A stretch of DNA of 64,000 nt from Novosphingobium sp. CF614 (GTDB lineage Bacteria; Pseudomonadota; Alphaproteobacteria; Sphingomonadales; Sphingomonadaceae), in contig NZ_FOOR01000005.1 in the NCBI RefSeq assembly GCF_900113255.1, positions 124,001-188,000 on the forward strand. Reading direction: 5' to 3'. Shown here one piece after another: positions 52,124 through 61,147 of the stretch. Under the pieces are notes generated by a model, which worked only from the letters and a program-made list of their open reading frames with translations, did not search any database and was not told the DNA's origin. Positions within the stretch are counted from its first letter, which is position 1. Every line of letters begins with the position of its first letter. A program made the position numbers and the translations under genes.

Positions 52124-53584
52124 ATGAAAACGAACAGCTATTTTGGTGAGTTGCTGACAGGCTGGCGGGCGCTGCTGTCGGCCGTGCTGGGGCTGTCGTG
52201 CGGGCTCATGATCTTCGGATATACAGCAGGTATTATGGGACCGGCACTTGTGGCCGAGTTCGGCTGGTCGCAATCCAATCTTGCGCTGCTGACGGGCTTT
52301 TCCATCAGCGGAGTATTCGCCGCGCCGATCCTGGGCCGGCTGGCCGACACGCACGGCGCCCGCCTGGTCGCGACAATCGGTGTCGGGGCGTCTCCGATCA
52401 TATATCTGGCCCTCAGCCAGATGCAGAATTTCGCGACATATGCTGCGATCATGTTCATCCAGGCCATTGTCCTGTTCGCGACGACGCCCATGGTCTATTG
52501 CCGCGTCGTCGTTCAATATTTCAACAAGGCGCGCGGCCTCGCCCTTGCCATTGCGGCGGCCGGACCATCGGCTCTCGCCGCGATCGGCGGTCCGCTCCTG
52601 AACAATTTTGTCCAGGACCATGGGTGGAGGAACGGCTACCTCGCGGTCAGCCTGTTCACTCTGGTTTTCGGGATCGCCGCGGTGGTTCTGATGCCTCCTC
52701 CGAAGGAGAAGCAGGCGCGCGCCTTCCAGACAACGGCAAAAGCGGACTTCATGTCGATATTCCGCAACAAGTATTTCTGGTTGCTGTTTGTCAGCATGTG
52801 GCTGGTCAACATCCCCAGCATGCCGCTGCTTACGCAAATGAGCCTAATCCTCAAGGAACTGGGGATTACCGGCAAGGACGCCTCGCTGCTTATTTCGGCC
52901 TATGCATCCGGAACGCTGGTCGGACGCTTCATAAGCGGCGTCGCACTCGACCGCTTCCCGGCCCCCGTTGTCGCGGCCGGTGCCCTGGGGCTTTCGGCTT
53001 GCGGCCTGTTCATCCTGGCGATGCATGATGCGGCGGCCGTATTGGCCTGGCCGGCAATCCTGCTTGTTGGACTGGCCTATGGCGCCGAAACGGATATTCT
53101 CGGCTATCTTGTTTACAGCCTTTTCGGAATGAGGCTCTACAGTTCGGTGTTCGCGCTCGTGGGGGCGGCGACGACGATCGCGGCGGCGTCGGGCGGTGTG
53201 ATCTTGAGCCTGCTTCTGGGCCTGACCGGCTTTTATTGGCCGTTTCTGTTTGCCTCCAGCATCCTCGTGGCGATTGGTAGTCTTCTCCTGCTCCTCCTTC
53301 CTCGCCGCGCAGTCACATTCGATGAGGTTTCGTCCATGCCCGATGGCGGACCGCTGGCCCCCATCACGGCTGCGGAGACTGCCCGAAGCCGCACTGGCCC
53401 CCCGTCACGCGGAGCGAGGGCTGTCATCACCGATCCTGGAACAGCGCCTGATCGACCGGGAAGTCATCTGGGCCGGCGGATGGCATCGTCAAGGAAATCA
53501 GCGATGCGCGCCGCGATACCGTCACGAACATCGAATCCGTCACCGATCCTGCCGGCGTCAGGACGATGGCCGAAGCCGCTTTGA
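52124..53584 (+). CDS. MFS transporter with an abnormal C-terminal tail
   Basis: The frame is 486 aa. Residues 1 to about 405 form a 12-helix MFS protein: GRLADTHGARLVATIG in loop 2-3, GRFISGVALDRFP in loop 8-9 and a last helix ending LLLLLLPRRAV. From about residue 410 the sequence is proline- and arginine-rich and unlike any transporter. From 53470 on, another frame of the same DNA encodes a recognisable SDR fragment, so the tail is probably read-through into a deleted neighbour. The core is likely still functional. Substrate unknown; it probably imports or exports the island's compounds. Confidence 0.85.
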   Translation: MKTNSYFGELLTGWRALLSAVLGLSCGLMIFGYTAGIMGPALVAEFGWSQSNLALLTGFSISGVFAAPILGRLADTHGARLVATIGVGASPIIYLALSQMQNFATYAAIMFIQAIVLFATTPMVYCRVVVQYFNKARGLALAIAAAGPSALAAIGGPLLNNFVQDHGWRNGYLAVSLFTLVFGIAAVVLMPPPKEKQARAFQTTAKADFMSIFRNKYFWLLFVSMWLVNIPSMPLLTQMSLILKELGITGKDASLLISAYASGTLVGRFISGVALDRFPAPVVAAGALGLSACGLFILAMHDAAAVLAWPAILLVGLAYGAETDILGYLVYSLFGMRLYSSVFALVGAATTIAAASGGVILSLLLGLTGFYWPFLFASSILVAIGSLLLLLLPRRAVTFDEVSSMPDGGPLAPITAAETARSRTGPPSRGARAVITDPGTAPDRPGSHLGRRMASSRKSAMRAAIPSRTSNPSPILPASGRWPKPL

Positions 53585-53600
53585 CAGTTTCGGCGTAATC
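53470..53600 (+). pseudogene. Fragment of a FOX2-like SDR, frameshifted
   Basis: In the frame beginning at 53470, the translation GPADGIVKEISDARRDTVTN and then IESVTDPAGVRTMAEAA closely parallels a segment of the FOX2-like SDR at 30080 (GPADEVVKEIRDAGGEAVA... and ESVADPAGAKAMVEVA). A shift into another frame at about 53578 restores FDSFG, the next family residues. Both ends of the gene are missing. It is a relic of a fourth FOX2-like SDR, lying under the MFS tail. Confidence 0.75.
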
Positions 53601-53744
53601 CGATGAGGCTTTCGATTCCCAACGCCTGCCCTGGCGGCAAATTCGGCTCCAAGCCGGATGTCCATCAGGAGGGGACCATCCGCGCCACACCATCATCTTT
53701 AACGGCAGGCGGATCGTGGCGTCGCGCAGGTATTGCTGCCGCGA

Positions 53745-54740
53745 TCAGCGGGTGACCTCGGCGATGACCGCACGGGCCTGGCTGATCGCCTTGCCGGTCG
53801 TCAGCTTCCCCGCCTGGATATCATCGGCATAAGCCATCAGGCGTTCACCCGAAGCCGATCCGGTCTCGGCGATCTCGGGCACCGCGACGCCGCGGCCGCG
53901 CGCGATCGCTTCATCCCATATGGTCCGGACCGCAGCCCAATAGTCCCTGGTCGCGTTCCAGTAATCGTCGGCGGCCTTGACGTCGAAGGCGCCGTCGCGG
54001 ACATAGCTGTTGAGCACCGATTCCTGGACGAACGGAACGATCTTCGCATCCGCCGCCGCCGTATCCGGCCCCATCTTGATGTTGTCCTGCCAGTGGATCC
54101 ACCCAGCGGGGCTCGGCGAATGGCGATTGATCGCGAGATAGCGGTCGTAAGGCGGATGGCGGACGGCGTCGCGCCGCGCGAGCGGGCGCCAGGTCCAGTT
54201 GCTGCGCCAGCGGCGAACACCGCCTTCGCTGGTCCATTCACCCCATCCTCCATAACGGGGACTATCATCAGTCTGCCAGACGGTCTGCGACCAGCGGCCC
54301 TTGCGCATCCGCTCGGGCACAGCCTCGATCGTCCAGCGCCCCTTGCCGGCGTAGACCAACACCTCGACCGGCTCGTACGTCCAGTCCTGCCGCCAATGCT
54401 TGACGACCACCGTCTTGCCCGCGTCGCCGGGCACTACCAGCAAATGCTGGAGGACGATGCGGCGGCCGCTGTCTTCGATCACGCGGACGCTCTCATGGCC
54501 GCCCGACACTTTCGGGGCGATCGGCGTATAGTCGGCGCGCCAGGGCGTCGTTTCCCTGAAATCGAAGGTCACCTTATAGTCGCCTGCCATGGCGAGGATC
54601 GAAGCCCGGTCAGCGGCGAACGCGGCCTGCTCGTCGGTGGCGGTCCGCTGGGCGACGGGACCGTCCGCGCGGGCCGGGGATGCGGCGGGCGCCAGCATCG
54701 CGGCGGCGAGCAGCAGGCGCAGGGTGATGGTCTTGGTCAT
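53745..54740 (-). CDS. DUF6607-like exported protein in Fur-linked operon
   Basis: A 331-aa protein with a signal peptide (TLRLLLAAAMLAPAASPARA). The mature part starts DRASILAMAGDYKVTFDFRET and is tryptophan-rich (KHWRQDWTYEPVEVLVYAGKG, then W-T/W-R repeats), matching the DUF6607 pattern found beside haem-type TonB receptors. It follows the receptor gene by 17 nt, so the two are one transcript. Probably periplasmic or surface-exposed with an iron/haem-linked role (inference from context). Confidence 0.75.
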   Translation of the reverse strand: MTKTITLRLLLAAAMLAPAASPARADGPVAQRTATDEQAAFAADRASILAMAGDYKVTFDFRETTPWRADYTPIAPKVSGGHESVRVIEDSGRRIVLQHLLVVPGDAGKTVVVKHWRQDWTYEPVEVLVYAGKGRWTIEAVPERMRKGRWSQTVWQTDDSPRYGGWGEWTSEGGVRRWRSNWTWRPLARRDAVRHPPYDRYLAINRHSPSPAGWIHWQDNIKMGPDTAAADAKIVPFVQESVLNSYVRDGAFDVKAADDYWNATRDYWAAVRTIWDEAIARGRGVAVPEIAETGSASGERLMAYADDIQAGKLTTGKAISQARAVIAEVTR

Positions 54741-54757
54741 GATTTTGGATCTCCCGA

Positions 54758-57016
54758 TCAGAAGCGGGCCGTAAGCGATACGCTCGCGTTACGACCAGGC
54801 TGGGTATAGGCATCGGCGACGGCGAGGTTTGCGGGCGTGGCCGCCAGGCCGCGCACATCGCTCCACCAGGCGTATTTCTTGTCGAGCAGGTTGAAGATAC
54901 CCGCCCGCAGCGCGAATGCCTCGCCGACCCGCACGAACGCGGTGGCGTCGAGAATGGTGAAGCCGTCGGGGCGATAGCAGGACGGCGTGCATTGCCCGGC
55001 TGTGCGGCTCGCTTCTTTCCCCATTGAATGGGTCATCACGATCTGCCCGCCGAAGCGGCCTTGGCGTTGGCGATAGCCGATGCCCGCGACCAGCTTGAGC
55101 GGATCGACGCTGAGCAGCGGCAGCGTCGTCCCAGAAGCTCCGACGACGTCGCCCCTGGTGTAGGAGATCGCGACGTTGGCCGTGATGCCCGATGCCGCCC
55201 GGCCCTCCAGCTTGCCTTCGACGCCTTTGGTCTTCACGCGGGCAAGGTTGATGAACTGGAAAATGATCGGGTCCGCCACGGTCCCGGTGCCGCTGATCTG
55301 CTCCTGGCTGATGAAATTGCGGTAGCGGCCCGAAAAGCCGGTGACAGTGGCATCGAGATGCGCGCTGGCGAAGCGCAGCCCACCCTCGAACGTCTTGCTG
55401 GTTTCGGGTCGCAGGTCGGGATTGGGGATCGATTTATAGGCGAAGAAGGGCGAGGTCGGGTTCTCGAAGAACTGATTGACCTGGCTCGGCGAAGGCGCCT
55501 TGAAGCCTTGCGCATAATTGGCGAAGACGCTGGTGCCGCCGTCCAGCTTCAGGACCACGCCGATCTTGGGCGAGACGCGGGATCCGCTTTGCCCGGCGGT
55601 CACGAAATTGGGCAGGAGTGGATCGGCCTTGGGATCGAGCTTGTAGTGATCGAAGCGAAGCGCCGGAAAGAGCGTGAACGCCCCACCCATGAAGACGATC
55701 TCGTCGGCGAGATAGGCGCCGGCCAAGGTGTAGTCCGTGATAGGAAAGGCGCGGGTCGGAAAGACATCGGGGGCGGTCGGGACAGTGCCGTCGCGCAGGC
55801 CCTGCTGGCGGGTGATGCTGATGTCGCCGCCGTAGATCAGCCGATGCGCGATCGCGCCGCTCGCGAAATCGCTGCGCGCTTCCGCGATCGCGCCCAATAC
55901 GCGGTTCTCGAAGGTGTTGAGCCGCGTTCGGTCGGCGGCCGTATTGCGATCTTCAGCCGTGTACTGACGATTCTCGCCGTCCTGATACCAGAGCGCCGCC
56001 TGGGCATGGTCGATGACGCCGCTACCTTGATAGCGCCAGTCCAAACTGACCCGATCTCGCCTTGTCCGGTCCCGCGCGGTCAGCCCGATGACACTGGTCG
56101 CTCCGCTCGGCACCGCGGCGATGCCGCTCAGCACATCGGTGCCGACACGCGCATCCAAATGATCGACCGTCAGCCGGACACGGTTGGAGCCGTCGGGCAT
56201 CCAGACGATCTTGCCGAGAGCCGCGTTGGAATTCGTGTCCTGCGGATTGGGTGCGGTTCGCGTCGCGTTGGGCGCATCGACGCCGCCCTTGTTGTCGAGT
56301 TCATGACCGTCGCGCCTTGTATAGGCGATCAATGCGGACCAGTCGCCCGAACGACCGGCCAAGATCGCGCTTTCGGAAAACTCGTTATCGGCCGAGTCGT
56401 AAGCGGCGCGGGCAAGGCCGGCCATACGCCCATCCTTGCCCAGGAAATCCGCCGGATCGCTGGTGATGAAGCTCACCGCACCGGCAAGACCGTCGCTGCC
56501 ATAGAGCGCGGAGGCGGGGCCACGCAGAATCTCCACCGACTTGACGAGGCCGAGATCGACATAGTCACCGCGCCCGGCCGCCTGTGCGCCGAAGCTGAAT
56601 TCGTCCGGCACGCGGATGCCGTCGACCTGGATGAGCACGCGGTTGCCCTCGATCCCGCGAATGTTGAAGCCGGCATTGCCGTCGCGTCCCGTCGTGCCCT
56701 GGGCGGCGCCGAAGCGGGTCGGCGCCCGGCGGACGCTGACCCCCGGTTCGAACCGCACCAGATCCTTGATATCGGAGACCAGCTCGTCAGCGATCCGCGC
56801 ATCGTCGATCACGCTGACTGTCGCGGGAACGTCGAGGATCGATTGCGGTATCCGGGTCGCGGTCACCGTTATGGTGTTCCGTGCATCCGCGAAGACCAGT
56901 GGGTCGCCATCCTGCGCGCTTGCGGACGTTGGCGCGAATGCGAGCGCCGCGCCGGAGAGGCCCATCAACAGGTCGACCGCCCTTCCGCCCCGCGAAAGGC
57001 TTCGATTATCGTTCAT
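54758..57016 (-). CDS. TonB-dependent haem/haemoglobin-type receptor
   Basis: A 752-aa receptor with a signal peptide ending PTSASAQ. The plug shows NTITVTATRIPQSILDVPAT, DLVRFEPGVSVRR, a GNAGFNIRGIEGNRVLIQVDGIR region and VEILRGPASALYGSDGLAGAVSF, the pattern of the TonB-haemoglobin/transferrin/lactoferrin receptor family. The barrel includes FANYAQGFKAPSPSQVNQFF and ends SVSLTARF. A Fur box 27 bp upstream supports iron control. It is cotranscribed with the DUF6607-like gene. Confidence 0.9.
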   Translation of the reverse strand: MNDNRSLSRGGRAVDLLMGLSGAALAFAPTSASAQDGDPLVFADARNTITVTATRIPQSILDVPATVSVIDDARIADELVSDIKDLVRFEPGVSVRRAPTRFGAAQGTTGRDGNAGFNIRGIEGNRVLIQVDGIRVPDEFSFGAQAAGRGDYVDLGLVKSVEILRGPASALYGSDGLAGAVSFITSDPADFLGKDGRMAGLARAAYDSADNEFSESAILAGRSGDWSALIAYTRRDGHELDNKGGVDAPNATRTAPNPQDTNSNAALGKIVWMPDGSNRVRLTVDHLDARVGTDVLSGIAAVPSGATSVIGLTARDRTRRDRVSLDWRYQGSGVIDHAQAALWYQDGENRQYTAEDRNTAADRTRLNTFENRVLGAIAEARSDFASGAIAHRLIYGGDISITRQQGLRDGTVPTAPDVFPTRAFPITDYTLAGAYLADEIVFMGGAFTLFPALRFDHYKLDPKADPLLPNFVTAGQSGSRVSPKIGVVLKLDGGTSVFANYAQGFKAPSPSQVNQFFENPTSPFFAYKSIPNPDLRPETSKTFEGGLRFASAHLDATVTGFSGRYRNFISQEQISGTGTVADPIIFQFINLARVKTKGVEGKLEGRAASGITANVAISYTRGDVVGASGTTLPLLSVDPLKLVAGIGYRQRQGRFGGQIVMTHSMGKEASRTAGQCTPSCYRPDGFTILDATAFVRVGEAFALRAGIFNLLDKKYAWWSDVRGLAATPANLAVADAYTQPGRNASVSLTARF

Positions 57017-57042
57017 GCGCGCTTATTGCCCCAAATGATATA

Positions 57043-57061
57043 GCGAATGATTCGCATTATC
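57043..57061 (-). promoter_or_regulatory. Fur box of the haem-receptor operon
   Basis: Read on the minus strand, GATAATGCGAATCATTCGC matches the classical 19-bp Fur site (GATAATGATAATCATTATC) at 15 of 19 positions. It lies 27 bp upstream of the receptor ATG. Confidence 0.8.
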
Positions 57062-57185
57062 ATTGATACGATTCAACTGGACTGTCGTCAATCAGGATCG
57101 AAAACCGGGTTCGTTTGCGCCCGGTAAGTGCTATTGGGAATCATGCGAATGCCGCGCGGCGCACATTTGCCGCCGCCGGTCCTGC

Positions 57186-58178
57186 TCAGGGGACCAGCAC
57201 GAGAGCACCTTCTACTTCGCCCGCGCGCAGCCGATCCAGCGCGTCGTTGGCCTGTGCGAGCGGCATGGATGTCACGTGGGTTCGCACTGGCACTCTGGCC
57301 GCCAGGTCGAGAAATTCGGTGCCATCGCTGCGGGTCAGATTGGCGACCGAAACGATGCTCCGTTCCTCCCACAAGTCAGCATAGGGGAAAGCCGGGATGT
57401 CCGACATGTGAATGCCGGCGCAGACCACGCGGCCGCCCTTTTTCACGGCCTTGAGCGCCTGGGGGACCAGTGCGCCGACCGGGGCGAAGATGATCGCGGC
57501 ATCCATCGGCTCGGGCGGAATGTCCGACGAGGCACCGGCCCAGTGGCATCCCAGCCGGCGTGCGAAGTCCTGTCCGGTGCGGTCGCCCTCGCGGGTGAAG
57601 GCGAAGACCTTGCGGCCCTGCCAGATCGCAAGCTGGGCAAGGATATGGGCGGCGGCCCCGAAGCCGTAGAGCCCCAGCACCGGAGCATCACCCGCGATGC
57701 GATAGGCGCGATAGCCGATGAGCCCGGCGCACAGCAGCGGCGCCGCGTGCACGTCGTCGAAGGCATCCGGCATGGCGAAGCAGTAGCGGGCGTCGGCGAT
57801 GCAATGGGTGGCGAAACCGCCGTCACGGGTGAAGCCGGTGAACAGCGGCTGGTCGCACAGGTTTTCCCGCTCGCTAAGGCAGAACGGGCAGTGTCCGCAC
57901 GTGTGACCGAGCCAGGGCACGCCCACCCGGTCCCCGACCGAGAAGCCCGAAACTCCCGTGCCCACCGCCTCGATCCGGCCGACGATCTCATGGCCCGGCA
58001 CGATCGGCAGGCCCCCGTGGATGTCACCGTCGGCGACGTGAAGGTCGGTGCGGCAGACCCCGCAGGCAGTGATGGCGATCCGCACTTCGCCAGGACCGGG
58101 CCCGGGAAGCGGACGCTCGACCATCCTGAGCGGCATTCCCGGCGCATCGAGTTGCATGGCGCGCATGGTCGTGGTCAT
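57186..58178 (-). CDS. Zinc-dependent alcohol dehydrogenase
   Basis: A 330-aa medium-chain dehydrogenase. The catalytic zinc site is in ACGVCRTDLHVADGD and the GHEIVG motif; the structural zinc cysteines are in CGHCPFCLSERENLC. The cofactor loop reads GLYGFGAAAHILAQLA, a variant of GxGxxG. VCRTDLH and the short length match the bacterial zinc-binding ADH family. It is separated by 4 nt from the APH-kinase gene upstream on the same strand, suggesting one operon. Confidence 0.9.
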   Translation of the reverse strand: MTTTMRAMQLDAPGMPLRMVERPLPGPGPGEVRIAITACGVCRTDLHVADGDIHGGLPIVPGHEIVGRIEAVGTGVSGFSVGDRVGVPWLGHTCGHCPFCLSERENLCDQPLFTGFTRDGGFATHCIADARYCFAMPDAFDDVHAAPLLCAGLIGYRAYRIAGDAPVLGLYGFGAAAHILAQLAIWQGRKVFAFTREGDRTGQDFARRLGCHWAGASSDIPPEPMDAAIIFAPVGALVPQALKAVKKGGRVVCAGIHMSDIPAFPYADLWEERSIVSVANLTRSDGTEFLDLAARVPVRTHVTSMPLAQANDALDRLRAGEVEGALVLVP

Positions 58179-58182
58179 GAGA

Positions 58183-59715
58183 TCAGCTTTCGATCAGGGG
58201 CAGGGCGCTTGCAAGCACGTCTTCTGCCGTTCCCGCAGTCGCGATCCTGATCCAGTCCAGATCGCGGAGCACATAGCCGAGCTGGCGGTCGACCACGGCG
58301 GCATCGGCGTCGGAAGCATCGCCATGCCGGGCGCCGACCCGCGCCTGCAGGATTTCGCGAGGCGCCTCCAGCCATAGGCCGGTGAAGGAGGTGCCGGCCG
58401 AGGTGGCCAGCGCGGCGATCGCTCGGCGCTCGCGGGCATCGGCGAAGACGCCGTCGACGATCACCGGCATTCCCGCCGCGATCGCGAGGTGCGCCTCTTC
58501 CAGCAGCTTGCGATAGATCTCGGCGTTGCGTTCCTTCGTATAGGCCGCCTGCGGCAGATGGTCTTCCGGAGCAACCCCGGCCAGTCGCTTGCGCAGCACG
58601 TCGGTCCGCAGCCAGCGCGCGCCCGGCGCCGCGCCGGCAAGCGGGGCGAGGCGCCCTGCCAACGTGGACTTGCCGCTACCGCTCAGGCCGCCGATCGCGA
58701 TCACGCGGGGTCCCGGCCGATCGAGAAAGACGAGCGCGGCGGTCAGGTAGTCCCGTGCTGCCTTCAGCTTGCCTTCGCGTTTTGCCTTATCGTCCTGCCG
58801 TTCGGCGGCGCTCGCCTCGACATGCGCGCGCACGGCGGCGCGCATCGAGAGGAACAGCGGCATGGCGGCAAGCCCATCGCTTTCCTCGCGCATGTCGCAA
58901 TAGCGGTTGAACAGCAGCGAAGCCTCCGCGCGCAGGCCGTGCTGCCACAAATCCATCAACAGGAAGGCAAGATCGTACAGCACGTCCGTGGTGGCCAGTT
59001 CCGGATCGAACTCGAGGCAGTCGAACAATGTCGGCCGGCCGCGCCACAGACAGATATTGGCAAGGTGCAAGTCGCCGTGGCAGTGCCGGACGTGCCCGCT
59101 TTGTGCCCGCGCGTCGAGCAACGGGGCTAGACGTTCCAGCAGCGCGAGGCTGCGTTCATGGAGCAGGTCGCAGTCACCGGCAGGCAGGAGACCGGCGGCG
59201 AGGGCGGCCATGCTTGCGCGATTACCCTCGATCACTTTGCGAACACGCATCGCGCCGGCGCCCGGCACTACCTTGGCCCCCTCGTGGAACGCGGCAATGC
59301 CGTCGGCGAGATCGCGGATCAGGCCGCGATCCAGCGGCCCCTTGCGAGCCATGGCGTCGAGCAGGCATTCGGCCGGAAAACGGTGCATCACCACCAGCCA
59401 GTCGATCGGCTGCCCCTCACCCAGCGTCAGGGTTCCATCCTCGCGCCGGCCGACGGGTTGGACCGCAAGGTAGAGTTCCGGCGCCGTCCGGCGGTTGAGT
59501 GCCAGTTCAGCCTCGCACACGGTCTTGCGCTTTGCTGCTGTCGAAAAGTCGAGGTAGGGATAGCGGATCGCCCGCTTGAGCTTGTAGGCGCGCTCGCCGG
59601 CGAGGAAGATGATCGCGGCATGGGTATCGATGCGCTCGATCGGCTCGCCGACCGGGTAAGTTGCGGGGTCGGAAAGAAAGGCGATCACTTCGCTTTGGTC
59701 ACGGGATTTCGCCAA
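58183..59715 (-). CDS. Bifunctional aminoglycoside-phosphotransferase-like / P-loop kinase fusion
   Basis: A 510-aa protein with two parts. Residues 1 to about 325 are APH/choline-kinase-like, with GHVRHCHGDLHLANICLW (catalytic loop HGDLH..N) and LFDCLEFDPEL supplying the metal Asp. Residues from about 335 carry a Walker A GGLSGSGKST and a zeta-toxin/gluconate-kinase-like ATPase domain (VIVDGVFADARER). Such fusions are widespread, of unknown substrate and not specifically resistance genes. It shares an operon with the zinc ADH. Confidence 0.88.
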   Translation of the reverse strand: MAKSRDQSEVIAFLSDPATYPVGEPIERIDTHAAIIFLAGERAYKLKRAIRYPYLDFSTAAKRKTVCEAELALNRRTAPELYLAVQPVGRREDGTLTLGEGQPIDWLVVMHRFPAECLLDAMARKGPLDRGLIRDLADGIAAFHEGAKVVPGAGAMRVRKVIEGNRASMAALAAGLLPAGDCDLLHERSLALLERLAPLLDARAQSGHVRHCHGDLHLANICLWRGRPTLFDCLEFDPELATTDVLYDLAFLLMDLWQHGLRAEASLLFNRYCDMREESDGLAAMPLFLSMRAAVRAHVEASAAERQDDKAKREGKLKAARDYLTAALVFLDRPGPRVIAIGGLSGSGKSTLAGRLAPLAGAAPGARWLRTDVLRKRLAGVAPEDHLPQAAYTKERNAEIYRKLLEEAHLAIAAGMPVIVDGVFADARERRAIAALATSAGTSFTGLWLEAPREILQARVGARHGDASDADAAVVDRQLGYVLRDLDWIRIATAGTAEDVLASALPLIES

Positions 59716-59763
59716 GCCTTGCCCCTTTGTTTGCGGCCAGCGCCTGGTCCTCCCGCATCGCGG

Positions 59764-60144
59764 CTAACGGCTGACCATGCTTGGCAGGGGCTGGACGGCG
59801 GCGACCCGAAATGGGAGCGCGTCGCCGTCCGGCTCGGTCAGGGTGACGTAGTTGCCCAGCGCGAGCGGGTGATTTTCCATGTGGAAGACGGCTTCGTCGT
59901 CGGCGTCACCCGGTGCATAGGAAAAGGCCCAGCCGCCTTGCTTGCGCAGGACTTGCCCGCGCGTCACGCCTTGTCCGGGCAGGATCTTTTGCACCGTGGC
60001 GCGCGCTGGCGATGCCGTGAAAGCTTCCCGGTCGATCCGCCCGTCGGAAAGCAGCGGAACGATGAGTTCATAGGCATGCTCCTGCGAACCTTCCGGAAAT
60101 TCGCGCGTGCGCGCCAGGGTGAGACGTACCAGATTCCATGACAT
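59764..60144 (-). CDS. Small conserved-looking protein of unknown function
   Basis: A 126-aa protein starting MSWNLVRLTLART, with GGAG 9 nt upstream. It contains HAYELIVPLLSDGRIDREAF, a central WAFSYAPGDADDEAVFHMENH and the end LPFRVAAVQPL. I do not recognise a named family with certainty. It lies 79 bp after a GNAT gene and 49 bp before the kinase fusion, all on the minus strand. Confidence 0.75.
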   Translation of the reverse strand: MSWNLVRLTLARTREFPEGSQEHAYELIVPLLSDGRIDREAFTASPARATVQKILPGQGVTRGQVLRKQGGWAFSYAPGDADDEAVFHMENHPLALGNYVTLTEPDGDALPFRVAAVQPLPSMVSR

Positions 60145-60223
60145 GGACAGTTTCTCCGTTGGTCGGCGTGGCTGCCGGGATGATGAGCCCAAGCAGGCTG
60201 GTGATGCGCTCCGGCGTGCGTGC

Positions 60224-60766
60224 TCAGCCTAGCTGAGCCTCGACCAGGACCAAGGTCGCGTCGCCTTCGTAGTCGCTGGTATTGAAGCCGAGTGCGCGCT
60301 CGACCTCGATCGCCTGGTGATTGGCCCGACTTTCGATCGAGCGCAGGCGGCGCACACCGCGTTCGCGGGCCAGCTCTGCCGCATGTTTGAGCAGAGTCCA
60401 GCCAATGCCCTGTCCCTTCAAATCCGGGCTGACCGCGATGGCGACTTCGGCCACGTCCATGTGTTCGTCGGCGACGATCATGAGGCTCGCGGTGAGCCGC
60501 GAGGTCGCGGCATCGAAAGCGAGCAGATGCTCGCTGTGCCGGTGGTCTACGCCGATCATGGCGGCAAGCTGGTGCGCTGAAAGGTGCTCCCGCCCGCTCA
60601 GGAAGCGAAAGCGCATGTCTTCGGGCGCCAGACGATCGAAGAGCGCGGTAAGAGTCGCTGCGTCGTCCGCCGTGACCGGACGCAGCTTGAGAACGAGGCC
60701 CCCGCGCGTGGCAAGCGTGACGCCGCCCGCTTCGGACAGGGTCGTATCGAGCGCTTGCGATGTCAT
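60224..60766 (-). CDS. GNAT family N-acetyltransferase
   Basis: A 180-aa acetyltransferase. KLRPVTADDAATLTALFDRL is the N-terminal block and FRFLSGREHLSAHQLAAM is typical of the subgroup often attached to acyl-CoA synthetases. The acetyl-CoA loop is DLKGQGIGWTLL (R/Q-x-x-G-x-G), followed by NHQAIEVERALGF. Likely a protein or small-molecule N-acetyltransferase; the substrate is not evident. Confidence 0.9.
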   Translation of the reverse strand: MTSQALDTTLSEAGGVTLATRGGLVLKLRPVTADDAATLTALFDRLAPEDMRFRFLSGREHLSAHQLAAMIGVDHRHSEHLLAFDAATSRLTASLMIVADEHMDVAEVAIAVSPDLKGQGIGWTLLKHAAELARERGVRRLRSIESRANHQAIEVERALGFNTSDYEGDATLVLVEAQLG

Positions 60767-61147
60767 TGGCTTTCTCCAAGCTCTAACGTGCTGGCTGGCG
60801 AAGGTATTGGCCTGTCATGGGCGCGCATCTCGTAATGTTACGGAGCGTGACCGGACGAGCCATTGCTGCCATTCTTGCACGGGACGTTGCATTGATGGCA
60901 ATCAACGACCGCGCCTTTCAAAGAAGGCACCGAAACTGCATGCACAACAACGGTATTCATACCAAGTCTTTTGACGCGAGTCTCAACCTTCTCCTTTCGC
61001 CGTTGTGAGGTGGCGAAGAAATGGGGGCGTCAAGAGTTCCGAATGGCGGCTGCTCGTTCCCGCCAACGCGATGACCGGGGGATCAAGATGCTGGACGGCT
61101 GCGTCGCGAATATCTCCAAGGGCAATGCCAATGCTGGCTGACCGGAC
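60767..61147. other. Divergent intergenic region with palindromic repeat
   Basis: 381 bp between the GNAT and P-type ATPase genes, with no supported gene. It holds the promoters of both and a long palindrome at 60968-61036. Confidence 0.6.
60959..61036. repeat. Palindromic dispersed repeat, second long copy
   Basis: It begins ATACCAAGTCT like the element at 14043. CTTTTGACGC (60968-60977) pairs with GCGTCAAGAG (61027-61036), and TTCGCC pairs with GGCGAA inside. Confidence 0.55.

Noticed and set aside
55028..57043. A 671-codon plus-strand frame opposite the haem-type receptor
   Set aside because: Shadow frame with no recognisable domain; the minus-strand gene has all receptor motifs and a Fur box.
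58183..59715. Aminoglycoside resistance gene
   Set aside because: The APH-like domain is fused to a P-loop kinase and belongs to a widespread family not tied to drug resistance.
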